From a virus: a stretch of DNA of 26,688 bases. A program made the translations under genes and the position numbers. How positions within the stretch are numbered: position 1 is the first letter of the stretch; the number at the start of each line of letters is the position of its first letter. The stretch lies in the IMG/VR virus record IMGVR_UViG_3300009506_000278, positions 1 to 26,688 of that record, one strand, 5' to 3'. Below, one piece after another: positions 1 to 7,438 of this stretch. The notes beneath the pieces are model-generated. The model searched no databases and was not told the origin of the DNA. It worked only from the letters and a program-made list of their open reading frames with translations.

Positions 1-444
1 CAGCGGGACTGGCTCAAGCTCCTCGTGCAGGGCTTGACGATGAACGCCAAATACGGCATGGCCTGTCCATCAGGGGAGTGCTCCACTACCCCACAGCGCA
101 GTGGGCAGCCGGGCGATCCGTTCGAGGTGCATCTTGTCAAGGGGCCGCTTGCTTGGTTTTGCGCCGTGGTCCGGCGCCAGGTGTTCGTGGATACCGGCCT
201 CTTTGACGAGGATTTCATTCACTACGGAGATGAAAGCGACTTTGTGCAGAGAGCGCAGCGCAAGGGCTGGGCGCAAATTTGGGTGAAGGGCGTCTACATC
301 AAGCACTTGAGAGCGGTGAGCACACAGGACAACAAGCAGCTCAGGAACCAATGGGCCAAGCACGACAAGAGCTTATACAGGCGCAAGTGGGTAAACAAGG
401 GGGCAAAGAGGAGACGAGCTAAGGCAGTGAAAGCCAATGCCTAG
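1..444 (+). CDS. Glycosyltransferase family 2-like, C-terminal part (5' end outside window)
   Basis: The frame is open from base 1, so this is the C-terminal part of a longer protein; internal ATGs at 25 and 40 are not needed as starts. The visible motifs fit the C-terminal half of GT2 (WcaE/rhamnosyltransferase-type) enzymes: KGPLAWFCAVVRR, then GLFDEDFIHYGDESDF, where the acidic D-E-S-D cluster sits where the catalytic base and acceptor-binding residues of GT-A enzymes lie, then a basic tail rich in Lys and Arg. Such enzymes move a sugar from a nucleotide-sugar donor to a glycan, lipid or protein acceptor. The stop overlaps the next gene (a methyltransferase) by 8 nt, so the two are probably co-translated. 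The donor-binding N-terminus is missing here, so donor and acceptor cannot be inferred. The family call is fairly secure; the role in virion decoration is inferred from context. Confidence 0.8.
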   Translation, partial: QRDWLKLLVQGLTMNAKYGMACPSGECSTTPQRSGQPGDPFEVHLVKGPLAWFCAVVRRQVFVDTGLFDEDFIHYGDESDFVQRAQRKGWAQIWVKGVYIKHLRAVSTQDNKQLRNQWAKHDKSLYRRKWVNKGAKRRRAKAVKANA

Positions 445-1084
445 ATTCTATCGCTATTCGGGCATTCCAGAGCTGTGGCGTACAGTGGGCATATTGCAGT
501 TCTCATTCTTGCGTGAGCATGGTTTGGAGCCTGAGAGCTACTTGCTGGATGTAGGTTGTGGTGCATTCCGGTTGGGCCGGTTGGTCATTCCCTACCTGAA
601 ACCGGGGCATTATTACGGTATCGATCGCAATGGGGGTGCCTTGACATATGGGCGCAAGGAGCAATTGGGGTACAAGATGATCCGGCGCCGGTATCCTCAT
701 ATTGAAAATCTGAAATTGGGGGATGGTCCGATTGATCTGCCCCGTATTTTGGAGCGCGATCGTTTTGACATTGTATGGATGCACGCCCTGCTGGATCACA
801 TGAAACCGGCACAGGTAAACCGGGCTTTGTGCGATGTGGCACCATTGGCCGGGGATATTTACGCAACGGCTTTTGTCTCAGATAGCCAAGAGCCGGTCCT
901 GTGGGAAGAAAAGGGTGTCTTTGCCACGACATATCCAGATAAAGACCCATTCCACTACCCGATGGAGCGATTGCAGGGCTGGATTGAGAATGCAGGGTTG
1001 GCCCTCGTGGATGTGCCCGGCTATGGGCACCCACTGGGGTTGACGATGCTACATTTGAGGAGCACACCATGTTCTGTTACATAA
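437..1084 (+). CDS. SAM-dependent class I methyltransferase
   Basis: A 215-residue protein with a Rossmann-type methyltransferase signature. Motif I is LLDVGCGAFRLG (about residues 36-47). It is followed by YYGIDRN, which carries the acidic residue that normally contacts the ribose of S-adenosylmethionine, and by FDIVWMHALLDHM in the motif IV region. The fold and sequence style resemble small-molecule or sugar O-methyltransferases rather than DNA methyltransferases: there is no DPPY or NPPY. It overlaps the upstream glycosyltransferase by 8 nt and the downstream sulfotransferase-like gene by 16 nt, so it is probably part of the same glycan-tailoring set. Substrate unknown; methylation of a sugar on the glycan is an inference from neighbours. 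Confidence 0.8.
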   Translation: MPRFYRYSGIPELWRTVGILQFSFLREHGLEPESYLLDVGCGAFRLGRLVIPYLKPGHYYGIDRNGGALTYGRKEQLGYKMIRRRYPHIENLKLGDGPIDLPRILERDRFDIVWMHALLDHMKPAQVNRALCDVAPLAGDIYATAFVSDSQEPVLWEEKGVFATTYPDKDPFHYPMERLQGWIENAGLALVDVPGYGHPLGLTMLHLRSTPCSVT

Positions 1085-1806
1085 CCGGCACAGGCCGCAC
1101 GGCTACCCATTGGGTGCAGAGCATTATTGATGCCTCGTGCAGTAACGGGGTGGCGACGTTCCATGATGAATTTCTAAGACGTGCAAAGATCAGGAGTACC
1201 AAGGGTGCATTCTGGCGCAACTACCTGCTCAATCTGGAAGCCAGGAGCAAGGGAGCCGGAACCTATGTGGAGTGCAACCCGGCGCTCTTGGAGCACGTTG
1301 CCCTGACCTACGGCATAACCAGTGCGCCCGGTGTGCTCCCTTCCGATGTGCAAGCGCATGGGCTGCTGATCACCCGGCACCCATACACTTATGCGGCCTC
1401 GTTGAAGGCGAAGGGGTGGGGTTGGACTTGGTGGAAGTACCCAATGGCGCGGGACGTGTTCAACATCGGCACCGACTTTGCCAACCGAAGCATGGTAGAG
1501 CAGGCGGCGATCGCGTGGTCCTGCAAAAATGCCTTTGCTCATGGCCTGCTCAAGGGCGATTGCCTGTGGCTCAAGTACGAGTTTCTTTTTGACTACCGGG
1601 TGAGCCAGGCGCGATACTTGGAGCGCGTTCACTCAATTTTCGAGCAGTTCAAAATTGAGCCGCAACGGGGCGACAACTTGATCTGGCAGATGCGGAACAA
1701 CCGATCGGCAGTCAAGAACAAGGACAAGATCAGCCTGACAGCGGCAGAGAAGCAAATGGTCAAGGCGATCTGTGGGCCGGTGATGGAGCTTTATGAGTAT
1801 GTCTAG
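1069..1806 (+). CDS. Sulfotransferase-like P-loop protein
   Basis: A 245-residue protein. The N-terminus YITGTGRTATHW (residues 4-15) looks like the 5'-phosphosulfate-binding loop of PAPS-dependent sulfotransferases. The segment ITRHPYTYAASLKAKGWGW, near residue 101, resembles the strand with the conserved Arg and Ser that bind the 3'-phosphate of PAPS. These enzymes transfer sulfate from PAPS to a hydroxyl group, often on a sugar. The ATG at 1069 has AGGAG six bases upstream and lies inside the end of the methyltransferase gene. It overlaps the next gene by 14 nt. It is not obviously a close paralogue of the second sulfotransferase that follows. A more general P-loop kinase-like role cannot be excluded, because the loop is not the canonical GxxRSGT form. 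Confidence 0.65.
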   Translation: MFCYITGTGRTATHWVQSIIDASCSNGVATFHDEFLRRAKIRSTKGAFWRNYLLNLEARSKGAGTYVECNPALLEHVALTYGITSAPGVLPSDVQAHGLLITRHPYTYAASLKAKGWGWTWWKYPMARDVFNIGTDFANRSMVEQAAIAWSCKNAFAHGLLKGDCLWLKYEFLFDYRVSQARYLERVHSIFEQFKIEPQRGDNLIWQMRNNRSAVKNKDKISLTAAEKQMVKAICGPVMELYEYV

Positions 1807-2461
1807 CACCTGTGTGCTGGTCCTTGGCGTGCCCCGAAGCGGCACAAGTTGTGTGGCCGGCGTGTTGCACCAGCTTGGCTGTGATATGGGGGCCGGGCAC
1901 TTTCAGCCCACCGACAAGTTCAACCCCAAGGGCTACTTTGAGGATCTAAGATGGCGCTATGCCAACCAGCGGATCACGGGCAAGGGATACTCGTTGAGGG
2001 CGGCCAATGTGGCCCACATCGGCACAGTGCAGAAAAAGACGTACCGGGCGCTTGCCCGAAAGCGCAAAGACACGCCGTTATGGGGCATCAAAGATCCGTG
2101 GCTTTGCTTTCTCGGGCAATTCATCTGGCCCATCCTGCTACAGGAGGGCTTCAAGGTGCAGATCGTGGTCACCCAGCGGGAGCGCAAGGCCAGCATTGCC
2201 AGTGTCCAGAAGCACTTGCAGACCACGTACAAGGGGCGATACAAGTATGATGCCAAGCACATCATTGACACCTGGCAGGCCGGTCTTGACCGGCAGTTGT
2301 TGGCCTGGGAGGGGCCAAGTTACACCGTCCAGTATGAGCACTTGGTAGCCAAGCCGTTGCCCGAGATTCGCAGCCTGGCAAGTTTCGTGTTCGGCTCCGA
2401 GTTCAGGAACAGTTTTGACGCCGTGGCCCGATGGGTCAGCGGCGATTTGAAGCACTTTTGA
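1793..2461 (+). CDS. Sulfotransferase family protein
   Basis: A 222-residue protein with a clear sulfotransferase start: LVLGVPRSGTS (residues 9-19) is the 5'-phosphosulfate-binding loop. The NPKGYFED stretch is a pattern familiar from bacterial sulfotransferases. VTQRERKASIASVQKH (about residues 126-141) supplies the Arg and Ser of the 3'-phosphate site. The expected reaction is transfer of sulfate from PAPS to a hydroxyl of a sugar or lipid. The ATG at 1793 has GGAG five bases upstream; a second ATG lies two codons on. It overlaps the preceding sulfotransferase-like gene by 14 nt and is 15 nt from the aminotransferase gene. No PAPS-synthesis gene is visible, so PAPS would have to come from the host. 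Confidence 0.8.
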   Translation: MSMSSTCVLVLGVPRSGTSCVAGVLHQLGCDMGAGHFQPTDKFNPKGYFEDLRWRYANQRITGKGYSLRAANVAHIGTVQKKTYRALARKRKDTPLWGIKDPWLCFLGQFIWPILLQEGFKVQIVVTQRERKASIASVQKHLQTTYKGRYKYDAKHIIDTWQAGLDRQLLAWEGPSYTVQYEHLVAKPLPEIRSLASFVFGSEFRNSFDAVARWVSGDLKHF

Positions 2462-2476
2462 TAGGGGGTAGGAACG

Positions 2477-3604
2477 ATGATACAGATTTTCAGTAACACA
2501 CTGGGAATTGAAGAACTGGAAGAGGTCAACAAGGTTTTCAAAAGCCGGTGGCTGGGCAAGGGCAACCAATGCACGGCTTTTGAAGAGGAGTTTGCCGGGT
2601 ATCTTGGCACGGATCGTCCGGTGCTCCTGTTCAACAACTGCACCAGCGCCACGTTTACGGCCCTCGAAGCGCTCGGCATCGGGCCGGGTGACGAGGTGAT
2701 CGTGCCGGCCATCCAGTTTGTCGGGGTAGCCAATGCGGTGATCCATTGTGGGGCGCGGCCTGTCTTTGCCGACGTGGACCGGCACACGATGCAAATTCTG
2801 CCCGAGGAGATCGACCGGCTACGATCGCCCGAGACGAGGGCTGTGTTCCTGCTCCACTATGGCGGCCATCCCGCCCCGATGTTCGGCATCCGAGAAGCGG
2901 CATACCGGCTGCTCATTCTGGAAGATGCCGCCAATGCGGTGGCAAGCACCTGGGAGGGCAAAGCCTGTGGCACACTCGGTGACGCCGGGGTGTGGTCCTT
3001 TGACGCGATGAAAGAGCTGGTCATGGTGGATGGCGGGGCACTGTGGATGCAGAGCGATCACGCCAGGACGTATGCCGAGAAGTTGAGGTACTTTGGTTTT
3101 CCACCGAAAGCTGCCAGTGGTACGGACTCCCAACGAAAAGGCAACGGGCGCTGGTGGGAATTTCAGGTAGAAACCGGGGGAGGCCGGCACATCAGCAACG
3201 ATGTGCTTGCCGCCATCGGGCGTGTGCAATTAAAAAAGCTGCCCTCCTTCATTAAGCGACGCCAGGAGGTTTGGGAACAGTACCAGGGCGCTTTTGCCGG
3301 TGTGCCGGGCATCACGCGACCGCCCAACCCGACGCCCAACAGCACATCAAGCTATTACCTGTATTGGGTGCAGCTCGAAAAGCGCGATGAATTGGCGCGG
3401 TTTCTGTGTGAGCATAGCATCTACTGCACGTTCCGGTACTATCCCCTGCACCAAGTGCTCTACTATGGGAGCCGCCAAACATTGCCCGGTGCGGAGTGGG
3501 CCGCTGAGCACACGTTGTGCTTGCCCATCCACCAAAACCTGAGCGATCAGGACGTGGGCCGGATCATTGACACGGTTGTGTCATTTGCAAAGAGGAATCT
3601 CTAA
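2477..3604 (+). CDS. DegT/DnrJ/EryC1/StrS-family PLP-dependent sugar aminotransferase
   Basis: A 375-residue protein of normal length for the family. It shows the expected order of motifs: an N-terminal SRWLGKGNQCTAFEEEFA segment, FNNCTSAT in the PLP phosphate-binding region, GDEVIVPAIQFVG, then LEDAANA with the Asp (D150) that contacts the PLP ring nitrogen. SFDAMKELVMVDGGAL carries the candidate Schiff-base lysine (K179). The family transaminates keto-sugar nucleotides to amino sugars. The first bases of the next gene, a probable virion protein, follow the stop directly (TAA then ATG), so the sugar gene appears to belong to the same operon as the structural genes. The exact sugar substrate cannot be read from sequence alone. 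Confidence 0.88.
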   Translation: MIQIFSNTLGIEELEEVNKVFKSRWLGKGNQCTAFEEEFAGYLGTDRPVLLFNNCTSATFTALEALGIGPGDEVIVPAIQFVGVANAVIHCGARPVFADVDRHTMQILPEEIDRLRSPETRAVFLLHYGGHPAPMFGIREAAYRLLILEDAANAVASTWEGKACGTLGDAGVWSFDAMKELVMVDGGALWMQSDHARTYAEKLRYFGFPPKAASGTDSQRKGNGRWWEFQVETGGGRHISNDVLAAIGRVQLKKLPSFIKRRQEVWEQYQGAFAGVPGITRPPNPTPNSTSSYYLYWVQLEKRDELARFLCEHSIYCTFRYYPLHQVLYYGSRQTLPGAEWAAEHTLCLPIHQNLSDQDVGRIIDTVVSFAKRNL

Positions 3605-4255
3605 ATGGCCGATGTGACGCCAAAACAGGGGGAAGGGCTACAGGCCGACATCCGAACACGCTACAAGGACATGCAAGACACTACCCATGCCCTCGTGACG
3701 GCTACCCGTTCCTTTGGGGAGTATGGCGAATACGGCATGGATCACATCACCGGGGGCCGGGTAGTGATTGACATTGCCCACCACGAGATACACGAAGGTG
3801 AGACGTGGTTGGTATCGTACAAGAGTGCGGATGCTACACCGATCGCTGACAATAACCCGATCACGTTCGCCGTCATCACTACGAGTAAATATTGCCACAT
3901 TCTGGCCCGTGGTGCGGCAGGCGGCGATATGGAAGCGCTTTTGTACGAGGGGTCAACTCTCCTGGCCGGCACGGGTACGGCGATGACAGAGTACAACAAG
4001 AACCGGCCTTATGGGGAGGGTGGCAACACGGCATCGGTGATCCTCGATCCGCAGGTGGTAGCCGTGGGAACACTGATTGAAAATGAGTTTATCCCAGGGG
4101 GCACGGGGCCGCAGGCCGTTGGCGGGGCCAGTACCATGCGTGCTGAGTGGGTGTTGAGGCGCAATACCACCTACCTGGTGCGCATCATCAACCGGGCCGG
4201 AAACGCACAACCCATGAGCCTGGCCCTCGAGTGGTATGAGGAGAGCACGAACTAA
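3605..4255 (+). CDS. Probable virion structural/decoration protein with RYKDM N-terminal module
   Basis: A 216-residue protein of unrecognised family. Residues 16-34 (IRTRYKDMQDTTHALVTAT) closely match residues 16-34 of the protein encoded at 4478 (MQTRYRDMGDGTHALVVST), so the two share an N-terminal module. The rest is rich in Gly, Thr and beta-prone segments without signal peptide or membrane helix, ending in a strand-rich part (TTYLVRIINRAG, MSLALEWYEE). Its position between a sugar-modification cassette and the head-tail joining genes suggests a particle-surface protein. The start directly follows the aminotransferase stop, and the stop overlaps the next start (TAATG). Function is inferred from position only. 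Confidence 0.6.
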   Translation: MADVTPKQGEGLQADIRTRYKDMQDTTHALVTATRSFGEYGEYGMDHITGGRVVIDIAHHEIHEGETWLVSYKSADATPIADNNPITFAVITTSKYCHILARGAAGGDMEALLYEGSTLLAGTGTAMTEYNKNRPYGEGGNTASVILDPQVVAVGTLIENEFIPGGTGPQAVGGASTMRAEWVLRRNTTYLVRIINRAGNAQPMSLALEWYEESTN

Positions 4256-4473
4256 TGGCCACCCCGATGTATGGCGTAGACCCGGCAGGGCAGAGCAAGC
4301 CGCTCTCCGTAGACGAGCGGGGCCGCTGGTTGCCCTCCCCATTTCCCTACAGAACGTGCAAGGGATTGCTTGGGCGATCCCTCGATTGGATGGCAGACAA
4401 TTTGCCCCTGACTTTGTTACTGGTGGGGGTCAATGCACAGCTAGGTGTGATCATCTGGCTGCTAGTGAGGTAA
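4255..4473 (+). CDS. Small protein with one C-terminal transmembrane helix
   Basis: A 72-residue protein not recognised as a named family. The N-terminal 45 residues are polar and probably unstructured (GVDPAGQSKPLSVDERGRWLPSP). The C-terminus is one hydrophobic segment (LPLTLLLVGVNAQLGVIIWL) followed by a final arginine. It starts within the previous stop (TAATG) and is followed four bases later by the next virion-like gene. A holin or another membrane-acting role is possible on size, but holins usually have a charged C-terminal tail and lie next to an endolysin, neither of which is seen here. A tail-anchored accessory protein is equally possible. Confidence 0.55.
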   Translation: MATPMYGVDPAGQSKPLSVDERGRWLPSPFPYRTCKGLLGRSLDWMADNLPLTLLLVGVNAQLGVIIWLLVR

Positions 4474-4477
4474 AACG

Positions 4478-5098
4478 ATGGCAGACATTATCCGAAATCA
4501 GCAAGAGAGCGTGCCCAACAGTATGCAGACCCGGTACAGGGATATGGGTGATGGCACCCATGCACTGGTCGTATCCACGGGTGGAAGCTCAAATATTCAG
4601 GTGGGCAATACCGATGTGAGCTTGACCAACCCGGTGCCTACTGTTTCGCCCATCGAGATCACGCAAACGCCGATAATCACGGCAGGTGCCTATGCAGCCG
4701 GGGATGCCGTGGGCGGCCTCCTGACCTTTGCCAATGCGGTGAGGGCAGCCGGTGGGCAGGCTGTGATCACCAAGGTGGTCATCACCGACGATGCGGCACA
4801 GCGGGTGGCGCTCGATCTGGTGCTCTTTGACCGGACATTCACGGCAACGGCTGACAATGCGCCCTTTGACCCGAGCGATGCCGACCTTGCCAACTGCATT
4901 GGCTACATTGACACGGCAGCCACCGACTATGCCAACTTTGTGGATAACGCGGTAGCGGCCAAGTTGAGCGGCTTGAGAATGCCCTTCCCGATTGCGCTGA
5001 ACGGCACAAGTTTGTTCGGGCAGCTTGTCACCCGTGGGGCGCCGACGTATGCGGCAACAGATGATCTCACAGTGAAGCTCACTATTGAGAGGTTCTAA
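4478..5098 (+). CDS. Probable virion structural protein with RYRDM N-terminal module
   Basis: A 206-residue protein. Residues 18-34 (TRYRDMGDGTHALVVST) form the same N-terminal module as the protein at 3605. After a linker rich in Val, Thr and Asn, the remaining part (LDLVLFDRTFTATADNAPFDPSDADL) resembles a protein I recall from many tailed-phage structural clusters, with no assigned function. A beta-rich fold is likely; there is no signal peptide or membrane helix. It lies between the small membrane protein and the LamG-like protein, and its stop overlaps the next start (TAATG). The best reading is a capsid decoration or neck-associated protein; the exact place in the particle is not shown. 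Confidence 0.62.
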   Translation: MADIIRNQQESVPNSMQTRYRDMGDGTHALVVSTGGSSNIQVGNTDVSLTNPVPTVSPIEITQTPIITAGAYAAGDAVGGLLTFANAVRAAGGQAVITKVVITDDAAQRVALDLVLFDRTFTATADNAPFDPSDADLANCIGYIDTAATDYANFVDNAVAAKLSGLRMPFPIALNGTSLFGQLVTRGAPTYAATDDLTVKLTIERF

Positions 5099-5826
5099 TG
5101 TCTCAAACTGCAAGACAATTTGTGCAGTACCATGAGCGGGTGCTTGCCACCAACCCTATTGCCTACTGGCCATTGAATGAGAAGGTGGGCACGATTGCTT
5201 ATGACTGGGTATCAGGGCGTGTGGCGGGTGCTCAGAATGGGGCGCATGTAGGTGTTACGCTGTTGCAGTCGGGCATTAGGGATGGATTTTATAGTCCATT
5301 CTATGATGGGGCAAACGACTATACCAACATCTATAGTGCTACCTTTGCCGGGGTATTTAATGGAGCTGTTGGTACTGTGCTCATTTGGGCACGGGTGGAT
5401 GCTGTTGGCAGATGGACGGATGGAGCTGGGAGGCGTGCCGTTTGTCTACGTGTGAATGCAAACAACTATGTCCAGATCACCAAGGGAGCCGTCAATAACC
5501 GTGTTTACTGGGATTATGTTGCTGGAGGAGTAGCCAGGGGCGGGCCTCTGGATGGAGTCACGACCACAGATTGGATGTGCTGGGCAGAGACGTGGAATAG
5601 ACCAACCGATCAGTTTCGGATGTTTTACAACGGTACACAGGTCGGGGCGACTCAAAACGGGCTTGGTGTGTGGGCTGGCGCGTTAAGCGTCACGGAAACC
5701 GTAGTAGGCGCATCGAGCACTGTGCCAACTTCGCCGTGGGTCGGCACATTGGCCCATTGTGCGGTGTGGAGTCGTGTTCTCTCTGCTGATGAGATTGCGG
5801 ATCTGTATCGAGCAAGGTGGTCCTGA
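5098..5826 (+). CDS. LamG/concanavalin A-like lectin-fold protein, probable virion adhesin
   Basis: A 242-residue protein reading as a single LamG-like domain. It begins NPIAYWPLNEKVGTIAYDW, the typical first strand, has FYDGANDYTNIY in the middle, and ends TLAHCAVWSRVLSADEIADLY, the classic final strand and helix of this fold. LamG domains in phage particles usually bind glycans or decorate the surface. No signal peptide is present, as expected for a virion protein. It lies directly upstream of the head-tail joining genes and is overlapped by the next start (TGATG). A second LamG-like gene sits at 15294, after the tail hub. Ligand unknown. Confidence 0.78.
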   Translation: MSQTARQFVQYHERVLATNPIAYWPLNEKVGTIAYDWVSGRVAGAQNGAHVGVTLLQSGIRDGFYSPFYDGANDYTNIYSATFAGVFNGAVGTVLIWARVDAVGRWTDGAGRRAVCLRVNANNYVQITKGAVNNRVYWDYVAGGVARGGPLDGVTTTDWMCWAETWNRPTDQFRMFYNGTQVGATQNGLGVWAGALSVTETVVGASSTVPTSPWVGTLAHCAVWSRVLSADEIADLYRARWS

Positions 5827-6254
5827 TGTGGCATGGATACATTGTAGTTGAACGGGGCACTGTGGGGATTGGAAATTGGCAATCGCTGATTGCCCTATTT
5901 GAGGCGATGGGCACGCACGATAGTGCATTCCCGGCAGAGAACACGCACGACCGGGCGCGGCTGGATGGAAATGCGGCAATCTACGAATCGGCCTTTGACC
6001 CGGCAGAGGTCACAATTGAACAGTTCAAAGAGCTGCTTGCGGCTGAGTTCTCGATCCCGGTCGAGGACATCGAGCACACCATTGGCGCCGATGATTACGC
6101 CGGGTATGGCACAACAGTGTGGGAATTTCTGTACTCCGGCATAATCCGCTTTGTGGTGCGCCGATTCGGGCAGGGTGGAACGTGGGCACAATCCCGGCTT
6201 GAATGCCTGGGATACTTGGCAGCGAATCGGGCAGAGTGGGAAGAGGTGATCTGA
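5826..6254 (+). CDS. Unknown phage protein upstream of connector gene
   Basis: A 142-residue protein from ATG 5826, which overlaps the previous stop (TGATG); a GTG three codons upstream is possible. I do not recognise the family. The middle is acidic (FDPAEVTIEQFKELLAAEF, VEDIEHTIGADD) and the end is helical and mixed charge, with TTVWEFLYSGIIRFVVRRFGQGG. There is no signal peptide, and the hydrophobic stretch is too short for a confident membrane helix. It sits between the LamG-like protein and the connector, with TGATG coupling at both ends, so it belongs to the virion operon and may be a head or neck component. Confidence 0.6.
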   Translation: MWHGYIVVERGTVGIGNWQSLIALFEAMGTHDSAFPAENTHDRARLDGNAAIYESAFDPAEVTIEQFKELLAAEFSIPVEDIEHTIGADDYAGYGTTVWEFLYSGIIRFVVRRFGQGGTWAQSRLECLGYLAANRAEWEEVI

Positions 6255-6955
6255 TGGCTTATTGCACCGTTGCGGAACTGAAATCAAGTATGCAAAAAAC
6301 CGATGCCACAGATGATGTGCTCCTAGGGCGTATCATCGAGGGAGCAGAGCGCAAGATCAACCGCTTTTGCAACCGGCCGGACGGCTTCGAGGCCGACGCG
6401 GTAGCCAGTGCCCGGTACTACAAGGGCAGCGGCAAGGCTTACCAGTTGATCGATGAATGTGTAGAGATCACCGTGGTAGCCGTGAAGGATGCCATCAGCG
6501 ATGATGATTACACCATTTGGGATAACCCCACCACCATGTTTGCCGGGAACGGCGATTGGTACCCTGGCACGGGCGATCCCGACAACCCGCAATTCAACGA
6601 GCTGCCCTATACCATCGTTTTTGTAGACCCGAACGGCGATCAGAGTTGGTTCACCGGAGAGGATGGGGCCATGCGAAAGCGAGGCCGGGAAGTCAGGGGC
6701 ACATCCCTCCTGGCACGGGTGCCAACGGTGCGCGTAACGGCCAAGTGGGGATACAGTGTAGCCGTTCCTGATGACATTCAGGAGGCGTGCATTATGCAAT
6801 CGAGCAGATGGTATAAACGTTTGCAATCCAGCATGGCAGATACACTAGCCAGCGCTGACCTGGGGCAACTGCTCTATGTGCAGCAGCTCGATCCCGACAT
6901 TGCCGGGATTCTCTTGGATGGGCGCTATGTGAAGCCGGGAGTTGGGCGACGGTGA
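6254..6955 (+). CDS. Head-tail connector protein (HK97 gp6-like)
   Basis: A 233-residue protein from ATG 6254, which overlaps the preceding stop (TGATG); the frame is open further upstream but that would overlap the previous gene by 51 bases. The N-terminus AYCTVAELKSSM, then DDVLLGRIIEGAERKINRFCNR, is characteristic of the gp6-like head-tail adaptor family, which forms a ring under the portal. The C-terminal part VPDDIQEACIMQSSRWYKR, which follows a VRVTAKWGYS strand, also fits. It is longer than minimal gp6 proteins, which are near 100-150 residues, with an acidic insert around WDNPTTMFAGNGDW. It is followed by a gp10-like gene with a 4-nt overlap, as usual for this module. Confidence 0.78.
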   Translation: MAYCTVAELKSSMQKTDATDDVLLGRIIEGAERKINRFCNRPDGFEADAVASARYYKGSGKAYQLIDECVEITVVAVKDAISDDDYTIWDNPTTMFAGNGDWYPGTGDPDNPQFNELPYTIVFVDPNGDQSWFTGEDGAMRKRGREVRGTSLLARVPTVRVTAKWGYSVAVPDDIQEACIMQSSRWYKRLQSSMADTLASADLGQLLYVQQLDPDIAGILLDGRYVKPGVGRR

Positions 6956-7437
6956 GCGAGATTGGTGTCAGTGTTGAGGGACTAAAAGAGTTCTATGCCA
7001 AGCTCGATCAGGTGAGCCGGGATATTACAGGCACCCCGATGGGCACAGCGATGGCACGGGCAACGCTCTTGGTCACCCGTTCAGCGCGAAAGAATGCGCC
7101 CGTGGATCGTGGCCCTTTGCGTGCCTCCATCGTGCCGCAAGTGGTGATCCGCACGCAAGAGGTGCGCGGCATCGTGGGCAGCAACATCGAGTATGCACCC
7201 TATCAGGAGTTTGGCACGCGGCCATTCCGGCCACCGTGGGGGCCGCTCTATGCCTGGGCGCTCAGGGTGACCAAGGGCAACCGGGTGGAGGCCGGACGAT
7301 TGGCAGCCGGGGCCATCCTGGCCATTTCAGCCCGAGGTATCAAGGCGAAGCGCTATCTGCAACGGGCTGTTACAGAGAACGCACAGCGGATCTACCGGAT
7401 CATAGGTGATGCAGTCAGAACAATTATAAGGAAGTGA
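6952..7437 (+). CDS. HK97 gp10-like head-tail joining/neck protein
   Basis: A 161-residue protein starting at GTG 6952, overlapping the connector stop by four bases. It shows the usual features of the HK97 gp10 family: VEGLKEFYAKLDQV near the N-terminus, ATLLVTRSARKNAPVDRGPLRASI, and then NIEYAPYQEFGT in the middle. The APVDTGxLR-like and YAxxxExGT-like motifs are the hallmark. These proteins help form the head-tail interface. The family usually runs from about 110 to 150 residues, so this one is slightly long at the C-terminus, which is basic. The call agrees with the neighbours, connector before and terminator-like after. Confidence 0.85.
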   Translation: MSEIGVSVEGLKEFYAKLDQVSRDITGTPMGTAMARATLLVTRSARKNAPVDRGPLRASIVPQVVIRTQEVRGIVGSNIEYAPYQEFGTRPFRPPWGPLYAWALRVTKGNRVEAGRLAAGAILAISARGIKAKRYLQRAVTENAQRIYRIIGDAVRTIIRK

Positions 7438-7438
7438 A

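Noticed and set aside
2138-2794. Long minus-strand open frames such as those opposite the sulfotransferase and aminotransferase genes, and opposite the PrimPol gene
   Set aside because: They lie opposite clear protein families, have no SD or family motifs, and are expected in GC-rich coding DNA.
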